Positions 23,439 to 32,900 of a stretch of DNA of 64,000 bases are shown here, in pieces. The position numbers and the translations under genes were made by a program. The notes below the pieces were generated by a model, which worked only from the letters and a program-made list of their open reading frames with translations, made no database searches and was not told where the DNA came from. The stretch covers positions 62,792,892 through 62,856,891 of the forward strand of contig NC_091119.1 of assembly GCF_040183065.1 (NCBI RefSeq), read 5' to 3'. The DNA is from Periplaneta americana (taxonomy: Eukaryota > Arthropoda > Insecta > Blattodea > Blattidae). Position 1 is the stretch's first letter; each line of letters opens with the position of its first letter.

Positions 23439-24741
23439 TGGGTCATTCAATAATTAGTAGCAACATTTGAATTAACAACAAAGAAAACATCTTTGGAACA
23501 GTCATATTGTTGCAGTGCTCAGAAGTAATCTCCTCCAACATGAAGAACCCGCTTCCACACCTCAGGGAGACGACGGATGCCATCCACAGCGTCTTGTTGT
23601 ACTCATCTTCGAACAGACTGCTCTACTGCTGCTATAATTGCCTGTCTGGTTCTAAAGCGAACTCCTCTAAGTGGTAATTTCATTTCCGCGAAAAGGTCAA
23701 AATCGCATGGGTTCATATCTGGGGAGTATGGAAGATGCTCCAGAATTTCCCAGTTTCATCTGCGAAGTAAATTAACCACAGGGGCAGCTATGTGAGAGCT
23801 AGCACCATCATGTAGCGCAATAGGATGATAATTCAGGGTATTTGGACGTTTACGGCGCACGCAAGGTGTTTTAGAAAGTAACTGTAATGTGTACCATTCA
23901 CATAATTTCCTGAAGGAACTGAATGAGGAACAATGAACATGACTAAGTGGATCCTGTTCTTGCCGATACTTTTTTGGCCGTGGGGAATCATTGTGCCGCC
24001 AATCATTTGATTATCTCTTCAATTTTGGTTGGTAGCATCGAACCCAGGTTTAATCTAGTTATGATACATCGAAGGAAACGCTCGCCTTCACGTCCATAGC
24101 GTTCTAAGTGCAATCTCGCTGTTTCCATTCTCTGCCATGTTTTCCTCTTTATGATTATCTGGAACCCACCGAGCGCAGATTTTCCTCATCTTTAACTTCG
24201 TAAGTATGTGAAGAATCGTAATAGGAGCAATTCCAACTTCCCTTGGTAGTTCAATACAAGTCCAACAACGGTGTTCTTCCAGCAGTGCTCTTACAGCGTT
24301 CACATGCACATCATAAATAAACAACAAAATAAATAAAATAAAAAAATCCCTTGCCGATTGCGGTCTGCTAGCTCCACGTTTTTGATGAACATCTTACCTC
24401 CCGTTGCGAAATGCATGTGCCCACCTAACCACAGTAAGATATGGTGAAGTCTCTCCACCACAAGCTTCCAGTAATGCTGTATGGCATTGTCGAGCATTCT
24501 TGCCTCTTGCAATCTGAATTTCAATGAAGCAGCTTTGTTCGTATTTGCTAAACATTTTAGAGCACTACAGGTATAACAGTCTACAAATTAAACTCACTAC
24601 AAATATCTTAAATGATATTGTCTTCAAACTCACAGATAATACACACCAGATGCTCTTCTTCCTCACTATTGTCAGCTTGCATCATTTACCGTTGATAGCG
24701 CCACATACAAACATTGTTGTCACTAATTATTGCATGACCCA
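23439..24741 (-). mobile_element. mariner transposon, 1303 bp, inactive
   Basis: The ends TGGGTCATTCAATAATTAGT and inverse of ACTAATTATTGCATGACCCA are inverted repeats. TA follows the right end (24742-24743); the left flank is CA, probably a mutated TA. The 1.3-kb length is typical for mariner. A broken transposase is carried on the minus strand. Confidence 0.9.
23455..24560 (-). pseudogene. Broken mariner transposase
   Basis: In order on the minus strand: ARGKNARQCHTALLEACGGE and LTVVRWAHAFRNGR (about 24520-24385, N-terminal HTH), VRALLEEHRCWTCIELPREV and LKMRKICARWVPDNHKEE (about 24290-24145), a region reading GFDATNQN that replaces the usual IDETW area, GGTMIPHGQKSIGKNRIHL (about 24005-23950), NYVNGTHYSYFLKHPACAV (23910-23855), then MMVLALT and FHTPQI (about 23800-23725, corresponding to the D-N-A-R-x-H and PPYSPDL boxes). 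The catalytic motifs are damaged and at least five frameshifts or stops are present. The minus frames at 24088-24327 and 24300-24524 are pieces of it. A short A/T-rich insertion lies near 24305-24347. Confidence 0.85.
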
Positions 24742-24761
24742 TAAAATATCTGCAAGTTGTT

Positions 24762-24812
<51 letters not shown>

Positions 24813-24962
24813 TTTGCATATTTCAGTATTTAGTTATGTATTTCTGTGTTTATTTATTTGTGTATTCATTCATTCATTATAGTTTTATTTATCCATTTAT
24901 TGACTTATTTATTCATTATTGATTCATTTATTCATTCATTTATTTCTTCATTCCTTCATTTA
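24762..24962 (+). repeat. (TTTA)n microsatellite with a degenerate tail
   Basis: Perfect TTTA repeats at about 24763-24813 pass into imperfect TTTA/TTCA repeats to 24962. The 132-codon frame at 24524-24922 is largely this repeat and is not a gene. Confidence 0.95.
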
Positions 24963-25054
24963 CTTACTTGAAGAGTACAGGGGGGAAAACAATCAAAGTG
25001 ACAATTTATTCTCTTAAGGGCAATGTCATCATCTAATTCAGTATAGGCTATTAC

Positions 25055-25236
25055 CACAGTCTAATATGTACAGTCACGAAGCTCAATACGTAGGAAATAT
25101 GTATCCATAGATAGTTGCTAATCACTAGGATCGCTACTATCGCCTCATAGCAGACAATGCGAAATAGTACCGGCACAGTCTATTGTTCCTAGTACCCTCA
25201 CAACTCAATCTTCGTGACTGTATATACTAGGCTGTG
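25055..25236 (+). mobile_element. 182-bp MITE, CACAGTC family, copy 3
   Basis: Same orientation as copy 1. It begins CACAGTCTAATATGTACAGT and ends ATACTAGGCTGTG. Flanking 7-mers CTATTAC (25048-25054) and ATATTAC (25237-25243) differ at one position. Confidence 0.92.
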
Positions 25237-25417
25237 ATATTACCGTAAACTTTATTGCTGTATGCTGTTCCTAATGAAAAGTAGGAAAGGATTACTGTAT
25301 TCGTGGTGATAATTCTCCTTTACCAGTTTTGATAAGAAACACATAAATGTTTCGGTAATATACTGAATTGGATTATTATCCTTATAAGAATTGTGACTTT
25401 GATTGTTTGCCCCTGAA

Positions 25418-25419
25418 AT

Positions 25420-25458
<39 letters not shown>

Positions 25459-25460
25459 TG
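25418..25460 (+). repeat. (TTTA)n microsatellite
   Basis: A perfect run of TTTA units. Confidence 0.95.
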
Positions 25461-25494
25461 ATTTTACCTTTCTATTGTAATTCCCTTAGTGCTT

Positions 25495-25882
25495 ACAGTG
25501 TGGACCATTACCATTCCGCGAGCCGGGTTCGATTCCTGGCGTTGCCTGAAGTGATAACGTAGAAGAGTAGGGGTTTTCTCAGTTTCTCTCAACTTAGAAC
25601 GTTATTGCACCGTAATATTTCAAGTCATCGAGGAATACAGTTATAGTGTGGCGTAACAGATTGATTCAAGTTGGACAGTTCTCGTGAAAATCTCACAACC
25701 GCACTCCTGCGATAGTCGGTGACTCCCAATTTGGCGAGACCACTGGCTTAAGGTTGTGTCCTCAACGCTAGTTGATAATTATCTGGAGAGCCTCAGTGAC
25801 ATGCAAGGAATAGCTACGGGTCAGTAGAAGATCGCCCAGCTGGCGAGACCCGCTGGCATTCAGGCTCAATAAATAATGAATG
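25495..25882 (+). mobile_element. tRNA-derived SINE, family E
   Basis: A B box GGTTCGATTCC lies at about 25526, with a degenerate head before it. The body of about 340 bp is unlike families A-D. The tail AATAAATAATGAATGAA near 25866 is A-rich with a short repeat, as for a retroposed SINE. Confidence 0.55.
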
Positions 25883-26116
25883 AAAGGTTATTGTTATTGG
25901 TCACAGCATTCACAAAGATTCCTGTAATTAGGTCGGAATCGAAAATGTACAAAAATATGTAAACGAGAAAATCCTATATCCTAAATTGAAGAGTGAATGT
26001 AGAATTATGCGGATAGGCTAGGTCATGTGTCCAAACGCCTATAGAAGCAGGAGATATTGCACGTCAAGCATGCTCTGCTAAGGTCAGTAACTTTCCACAT
26101 AAAATAGGAAAAACGA

Positions 26117-27280
26117 TATTGGAGAAAAAATTGGAGTATAAGGGTACAGTACATCAGTTATTCATAGATTTCAAAAAGGCATATGACTCAGTTAAGAGAG
26201 AAGTTTTATGTAATATTCTCATTGAATTTGGTATTCCCAAGGAACTCTAGTTGGAGTAATTAAAATATGTCTCAGTAAAACTTACAGTAGAGTCCGTATA
26301 GGCCAGATCTGTCTCATGCTTTTCCAATTCACTGCGGACTAGCAAGAAAATGCACTATCACCTTTAGTTTTTAACTTCGCTCTAGAATATGCCATTAGGA
26401 AAGTCCAGGATATCAGAGAGGGTTTGGAATTGAACGGGTTACATCAGCTTCTTGTCTATGCGAATGACGTGAATATGTTAGGAGAAAATCCACAAACAAT
26501 TAAGGAAAACACGGAAATTTTACTTGAAGCAAGTAAAGCGATAGGTTTGGAAGTAAATCCCGAAAAGACAAAGTATATGATTATGTCTCGTGACCAGAAT
26601 ATTGTACGAAATGCAAATATAAAAATTGGAGATTTATCCTTCGAAGAGGTGGAAAAATTCAAATATCTTGGAGCAACAGTAACAAATATGAATGACACTC
26701 GAGAGGAAATTAAACGCAGAATAAATATCGAAAATGCATGTTATTATTCGGTTGAGAAGCTTTTGTCATCTAGTCTGTTGTCAAACAATCTGAAAGTTAG
26801 AATTTATAGAACAGTTATATTATCGGTTGGTCTGTATGGTTGTGAAACTTGGACTCTGCTTTTGAGAGAGGAACAGAGTTAAGGGTGTTTGAGAATAAGG
26901 TTCTTAGGAAAATATTTGGGACTAAGAGGGATGAAATTACAGGAGAATGGAGAAAGTTTCACAATGCAGAACTGCATGCATTGTATTCTTTACCTGACAT
27001 AATTAGGAACATTAAATCCAGACGTTTGAGATGGGCAGGGCATGTAGCACGTATGGGCGATTCCAGAAATGCATATAGAGTGTTAGTTGGGAGACCGGAG
27101 GGAAAAAGACCTTTGGGGAGGCCGAGACGTAGATGGGAGGATAATATTAAAATGGATTTGAGGGAGTTGGGATATGATGGTAGAGACTGGATTAATCTTG
27201 CACAGGATAGGGATCGATGGCGGGCTTATGTGAGGGCGGCAGTGAACATGCGGGTTCCTTAAAGCCATTTGTAAGTAAGT
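26117..27280 (+). mobile_element. 5'-truncated RTE-type LINE, 1164 bp (copy 2)
   Basis: A 14-bp direct repeat AATAGGAAAAACGA flanks the element perfectly (26103-26116 and 27281-27294). It starts inside the reverse transcriptase and ends with a short GTAAGTAAGT tail directly before the right duplication, as expected of RTE elements ending in a short repeat instead of poly(A). This defines the element's exact ends. Confidence 0.95.
26127..27262 (+). pseudogene. RTE-type reverse transcriptase, C-terminal part, broken
   Basis: Blocks in order are YKGT/YSVIH, ISKRHMTQLREKFY (altered DFKKAYDSV region), ending in frameshifts; then an open 152-codon frame (26424-26882) with [40 protein letters not shown] and [15 protein letters not shown]; then a frameshift into a 137-codon frame (26849-27262) with [40 protein letters not shown] and GRPEGKRPLGRPRRRWEDNI, ending RVP and a stop. 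The catalytic box is YAND, where an active enzyme has YADD. The C-terminal GHVARM..GRPRRRW block is typical of RTE-clade proteins. Confidence 0.9.
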
Positions 27281-27380
27281 AATAGGAAAAACGACCCTTA
27301 AAGAATATGCGCTGCAGGTTGCTTACGCCAGGGGCTACCTCGTACGAGTTACTATGTAATTGGACATCTATGGGCTAGAT

Positions 27381-28778
27381 CAGGCATGTCAGAAATCAGA
27401 CTCTGAATGTGCAGTTATGTGCGCGGATCGCCAGTCTGTGCGGACTGCATCATTCAAGGGTTGCTCTTACCAGTTCTTAGCTGGAGGGGTGTACAATAAT
27501 CTATTCTGCGCTTCTAGTATTGGATTAAATAGACATTTGGACATTATAAATACACTTAGCAGAAGGAAAAAAACACGGTTATTATCAATGTCTATATTTG
27601 ACAATTGCAATACAAAAAACTTTCGGCTTACTCAGTTATACTTGACACAGTAGTGGTTTGTAAAGCATAATTTATTAAAATCATTTTTATATAGTATTTG
27701 AAGAGAAAGAATATTGCAGTAATTTCGAAACAACAAAAAAAACGAAAAAGTATTTCATTTTACGTAGTAGGTACTAATTATTTTGAATAATAGACCCTAT
27801 TCTTTCATTGTTCGTCAAGCATTATTATTATTTATTGGGAACACTGGTACACAAATGTTAAAGAAAATATACTCCCAATTAATTACATGCAGTAGGACAT
27901 TGTGAAATTTTTACACTGAAATAATTTCCTTGCTGTATATCAATATAAATTAACATTAATATTAATAAATTGTATAAATTAAGCTTAGAATTTAAATTCA
28001 CATATATTTTATTTAGAAAACGTTGAGAGCAAGTATCGACAACTTGGGAGCGTTACTGAAAGAAATTAAAAGTGTAGTTCACAAGTTGTGAAGCGACGAT
28101 ATTCTATTTATGTCAGGTTTAAAGAGTTATTAATGTAAGTATATTAGCATAATATAGTGACGTGAGACAGAAAATTTGCCATTATATATTTTTCCAGAAA
28201 ATTTTTCCGCCTTGCAAATAGTTGCTTTCTTCGCTCCTTACAACCTCAAGAGTCTTAATGTATTCCTTACAATATTCTCATCACTTACCACCGTATGAAA
28301 TGAAAGTCGTAAGTCGTCTAATTTTTTATGGCTGTTAGTACAGACTCTAAAACAACGCCAATGTCAAGTTTGTTTTGCCGTGAGAGTACTGATTAACTTT
28401 ACTAATCTGATCTAAACTGTCACAACACTATTACCTCGACATGGGCTGATCAAAACCTTTCATTTTAAAATAATTATTGTTGGCTGAGGAAAACATTATA
28501 ACAATTATGTTATATGATTCATAATTTCCCTTCTTCGTTATCTGTGAACTCCTCACTTTATTTATCATAATTCATTCACAGACAGCCAAATCAGAACCCG
28601 TACTGAAACTGAGTTACTGAAACAAAAGCTGATATGCTGTTGCAGGTCTGTATAGCCCTGTTGCGTTCCCCTCCGAGGCGATCCACTCCCTCCAGGTAGG
28701 GGAATAGAAAGTGCACATCCCACAGAGAATATGCACAATGTGCGCGACTGCACAATGTGCAGGATTTTGACATGCCTG
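27381..28778. mobile_element. Degraded hAT element, 1398 bp
   Basis: The left end CAGGCATGTCAGAAATC and inverse of the right end GATTTTGACATGCCTG share an 11-bp CAGGCATGTCA core. Flanking 8-mers GGCTAGAT (27373-27380) and GGCTAGGT (28779-28786) differ at one base. No transposase motif could be read in any frame inside, so it is likely non-autonomous or fully decayed. Confidence 0.8.
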
Positions 28779-28786
28779 GGCTAGGT

Positions 28787-29560
28787 CGTGGTGATTTTAA
28801 TTCACGAATATGTGAGAACAAGCTTGTCTTGACATTTAATACCTGTCACAGCATAGCTGCAGATAATACGATAAGCTTGGTATATGCAGGAAAAAACATA
28901 CCGGTACAGCCAGAGTTTGAATTTTAATTGTTATTGCTGGTGGAATCAATTTAGCATTATGCAGTTTCTATGTTGAACATTGTATACAGACTACTAGTTC
29001 GTCAGACACTAATTTATCTTCACCAGCTACGCATAAAAACAATCAAAGTTCGTTTTGTTTCCGTTGCTTCAATAAACCAATTTTGCTTTATCCTGGCTTG
29101 TTACAAATATATTTCGAAGATCCGTTACTAATTAACTGTACGCAAAACAGCAGCATAATTAGAACCTTCAAATTCTAGCAGAACATTTCATAAAATTAAT
29201 CAGTCCGTTCCCTCTGAAACTAATTTTTTAAGTTTATGTATAGGAAATCGTATGAGCGATGAAAGATTTTCGCTGTACTGGAAGGCGTGTAATACTTTTC
29301 AGTTTTTCATTTTCAACGTTTCGAACATATGGTTATATCATAGGAAAGGAAGGCAAACCTTATGTTGGAGCCGTTACGAAGAACTATTCAACTGGACTGT
29401 GAGTGGTAAGGAATCCACTCTTTGCAACCAATGCATTATGCAGTACAAGTAACTTTTCACTGACTCAAGCATAAAGTATTTCATGACGTAAAGGTTATAA
29501 TATTAGACCACCCTGAAGATGTGATATATGGCAAATGTTAAGATAAGAAAGATTGATATC
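28787..29560. other. No recognised gene
   Basis: Nothing assignable. The plus frame at 29252-29452 has no motif. Confidence 0.4.
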
Positions 29561-29783
29561 TACTGATCCAGTGGCGTAATTTTTTATAGCCGGTCCCCCC
29601 TGCAAAAATGAGAATCTGGGCCCCTTTCCTTATTGTCATTTTTTTCATATCTTCATAATTTTATTTTTACATCTAATTTGAATAAAACAATTTAGCATAG
29701 CAAAATACTCCATTTTTTAATAAAATTAAGTAAACAGAAATGAAAAAACTTAAATTCTATAACTACTATTTTACTAAGGCTAC

Positions 29784-30305
29784 AATTGAAGGGTTCAGAG
29801 CCATAGTGGGCCAAACGCCATTTATTAAAAACGGAGAAAGCAAGGATTAAAGTTAAGTAAATACCATAGTTTAATGAAGACTGACATATCATTTAGTTTT
29901 AATGTGTATACTTTATATTACTGGCTCTATGTTTCCATTGAATTACGGTAATAACTTTTTATTTTTTATTTTATTGGGCTATTTTACGACGCTGTATCAA
30001 CATCTAGGTTATTTAGCGTCTGAATGAGATGAAGGTGATAATGCCGGTGAAATGAGTCCGGGGTCCAGCACCGAAAGTTAACCAGCATTTGCTCGTATTG
30101 GGTTGAGGGAAAACCCCGGAAAAAACCTCAACCAGGTAACTTGCCCCGACCGAGATTCGAACCCGGGCCACCTGGTTTCGCAGCCAGACGCGCTGACCGT
30201 TACTCCACAGGTGTGGAGTGGAATTTTAACCCTTGTTTTCTACAGTTTTAGTAAATGGCGCTTGGCCCACTATGGTTCTGAACCCTTCAATTACACAATA
30301 ATACC
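29784..30305. repeat. Inverted repeat arms around the SINE
   Basis: CAATTGAAGGGTTCAGAGCC (29784) and GGTTCTGAACCCTTCAATTA (30272) pair over roughly 70 bp, including CATAGTGGGCCAAACGCCAT and TGGCGCTTGGCCCACTATGG. The SINE sits between the arms. The arms are part of the host hAT or an inverted duplication of it. Confidence 0.85.
29958..30218 (-). mobile_element. tRNA-derived SINE, family A
   Basis: Full-length family A copy with reverse B box GATTCGAACCC and A-box region GCGCTGACCGTTACTCCACA. It lies inside the hAT element at 29569-31080. No clear target duplication was found. Confidence 0.9.
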
Positions 30306-30332
30306 CAAGATAAATTTAATGTGGAACTTAGT

Positions 30333-30632
30333 TCAACAAGCGCTTTTTCCTTCTGGCCGTTTGAGAAGCAAATGACTCAAATAATGTAGATCAAGTCTTT
30401 GGGGCTTTTCACATTCAATACTTAATACACTGAGAGCACTAAGTCTTTTTTGAGTCATGGCACTGAAACACTGGAATTCGTTCCACCACAGGTAGTTTGT
30501 ATTTTGACTGCCTAGTCTAAAATACTGAGTCTGTTTTGTCAATTTCGAAACATATTTTTCAAGTTCTCTCTTCCTTTTGCGTTTTAAATATTCATAATTA
30601 CTTATAAAAGGTTCCGTTGTCACAAAACACAA
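30333..30632 (-). pseudogene. C-terminal dimerisation region of a hAT transposase
   Basis: The open 99-codon frame ends with a segment reading AMTQKRLSALSVLSIECEKP followed by Q-R-L-D-L. The pattern R-L-S-x-L-x-x-L-S-I-E is the end of the hAT C-terminal dimerisation (hATC) domain. The N-terminal part of this frame has no recognisable motif and the catalytic domains are missing. It lies inside the hAT at 29569-31080 in the matching orientation. Confidence 0.65.
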
Positions 30633-31089
30633 GAAAAATGATGAATTAAGTCTAGTAACAAGTAGACGTGTTACTATACAAAACTTCTCTATTTCAATGT
30701 GCGTTTACTATTTATATGCTGCGACAACTGCTGGCAACCTAATGACATGAAAATACACCACGAGAAACAACGTCTCCATCCATAAAAATCACGAGGCCTA
30801 TGTCACATTTTCAACTGCAGCATGGTTGTGAGCGAGTCTACTGAGGCGAAGTACTGCCAGTTGGTTCATTGAATGCGCATCTTCGGGTTCAATGATGGCG
30901 GTCATTACCACAGATTTCCATATGCCGGAGAGTAAAAAGAGTGGCTATATGTTATGGAAAATACTTGAACTGTAATTTGCACTCATTTCCAAATATGTAT
31001 CACTGAACGTTTTCGGCCCCCCCCTGGCCTCGTCCCCCCCCCGCAACACGGGGTCTGCAGGGATGTAAGTTACGCCACTGTACTGATCC

Positions 31090-32374
31090 CTACAGGATCA
31101 ACGGAGTAGGCGATCCATCGATATGAGTCTTAAAAGAAAAGAAAATGAGGTCAAAACTGCCATAAAGAGTTTTGATTACTAAATACTGTAAAGGAAAACC
31201 AACCGACCAACACTGTAAGGCACAAAAAAAAAAGAAGAAAAAGAGCATAATAATATGATCCGTTCTATTGGTGCTTGTGGCTAGCGAAGGCTCATCCCAC
31301 ACTTATAGTGGAGGTAAATTGGTGTAACTCATAGTCATAAGTAAAGTCCAGATCACCTTTATACCCAAAGGGTGAAACCTAACCATTCTTCCCCTATTAC
31401 TACATATGCTAGTGGATTAAAGTGATTTTCTAGCTGTCAGGTTGAATTTTCTTTTACCAACTTCGTTTCGAATTTCGGGTACTGACAAATATTACAACTG
31501 GCAGTTATTTTAAGTTATGTTGGCAGCAACAATTTCGGTTTGCAGTAAAGGGAACTGATGAAAATGCAAGCAAGTAGACCTAAATATATTTTTAAGTTAG
31601 GTCTCATGAATCGTAAACTCTTTAGTCAAAGCAATGAATTTCATTTTGCCAAACAAAATAGATTTTAATATTAGATCATACTAATCCTAATTATCAACAT
31701 AATATGCGAGAAGTCCAAGAGAAAAATATACTATATCATAAATTATTGAACCATCTAGGAAACACCTCGCAACATAAACATGGGATATGGTAAATAAGCA
31801 AGATATTGTTATTGTTAATACTGTTATTATTATTAATTTCAGTACGTAGCATTGTGATTTTACCCTCTTTGGTGATATCTGATATTAGTTGGCAACACTG
31901 AAGAGACGACCAAATTCGATTTTTGGGAACTACACTTACGTGATCATCACTATAGAGTACTGCGTTTGGTTACCTAGAGCAGCGGTAGCCAACTGGCGGC
32001 CCAGACCTCATTTATTGCGGCCCCTGATAATCTGAGATTTACTTTTCAAAATAATAACTACCGACAACATATTCAGTTTTTATTAGGATGCTTCACAAGT
32101 TTGAATTTTTTTTCTATAGACTGAATTCGTTCTGACTTCCCCCCCCCCCCCAATTTCATTTATTGTATTTCATAAATCTTACATTAGCATTGAAGCTTTA
32201 AGATGTGGAACAAGTCAAAATTTTACAAGATTACAATTTTTTGGCGAGATGTAGTGATTTGTGACTTCGGATATATACAGAAATAACATTGCTAGTAATA
32301 GAGAATTCTACTTATTCTGTCCAACCCAAGAGTGAAAATTAAATCTGCTTGTCTAATGTATTTATTTATATATA
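31090..32374. other. No recognised gene
   Basis: A lone hAT-like start CAGCGGTAGCCAACTGGCGG occurs at 31979, and a run of 14 C lies near 32140. No partner end was found, so no element is called. Confidence 0.45.
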
Positions 32375-32900
32375 TTATTACGATGTACCGAAGTACATAT
32401 GATATTCTGCGTCATCATGTGATGAAAGATGAGTGGAACAGAGAAAAATTCTCTCTGGCACCGGGATTTGAATCCGGGTTTTCAGCTCTACATGCCGATG
32501 CTCTAATCACTAAGCCACACCGGATTCCCATCTCGATGTCGGATCGAATCTTCTCAGTTTAAGTTCCACCTCTTGGGTTCCCTCTAGTGGCCTACCCTCA
32601 TGAACTGCGTCATAGATGTATAACAGTGGGACCCGAGTTCAAATCCCGGTGCCGGAGAGAACTTTTCTCTGTTCCACTCATCTTTCATCACATGATGACG
32701 CAGAATATCTGCACGGAAATATCATATGTACTTCGGTACATAATAATAATATACATGATATGCGAAAAATAATCACTTAGTGATTTAAGACGGCGCTTAT
32801 TCCGTCGGATCCCGGCCACTTAGTCACTCATAACGAGTGCACCTCTGCACATATGTGGACATTGTCCCACTGTCATACATCTACGTTTGTGACAAAAGCT
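32375..32900. mobile_element. SINE family C, two copies in inverted orientation
   Basis: The left copy runs in reverse from GATGTACCGAAGTACATATG (about 32380) to a tRNA-like head with reverse B box GGATTTGAATCC (about 32462) and A-box region TAATCACTAAGCCACACCGG. The right copy runs forward from GTTCAAATCCCGGTGCCGGA (about 32638) through CATGATGACGCAGAATATCT to a tail reaching about 32885. The same sequences occur as a tandem pair at 43050-43530. Both B boxes match the Pol III consensus. Confidence 0.85.

Larger units (their letters stand above)
29569..31080 (-). mobile_element. hAT element with a SINE insertion, 1512 bp
   Basis: Left end CAGTGGCGTAATTTTTTA and right end AAGTTACGCCACTG are inverted repeats. 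Perfect 8-bp duplications TACTGATC lie at 29561-29568 and 31081-31088. A remnant of the transposase C-terminus lies on the minus strand (30333-30632). A family A SINE occupies 29958-30218, flanked by a further inverted repeat. Confidence 0.93.

Noticed and set aside
24524..24922. 132-codon frame
   Set aside because: Its second half is the TTTA microsatellite and its first half is antisense to the mariner end.
31979..32150. hAT element starting CAGCGGTAGCCAACTGGCGG
   Set aside because: No matching right end or target duplication could be found.
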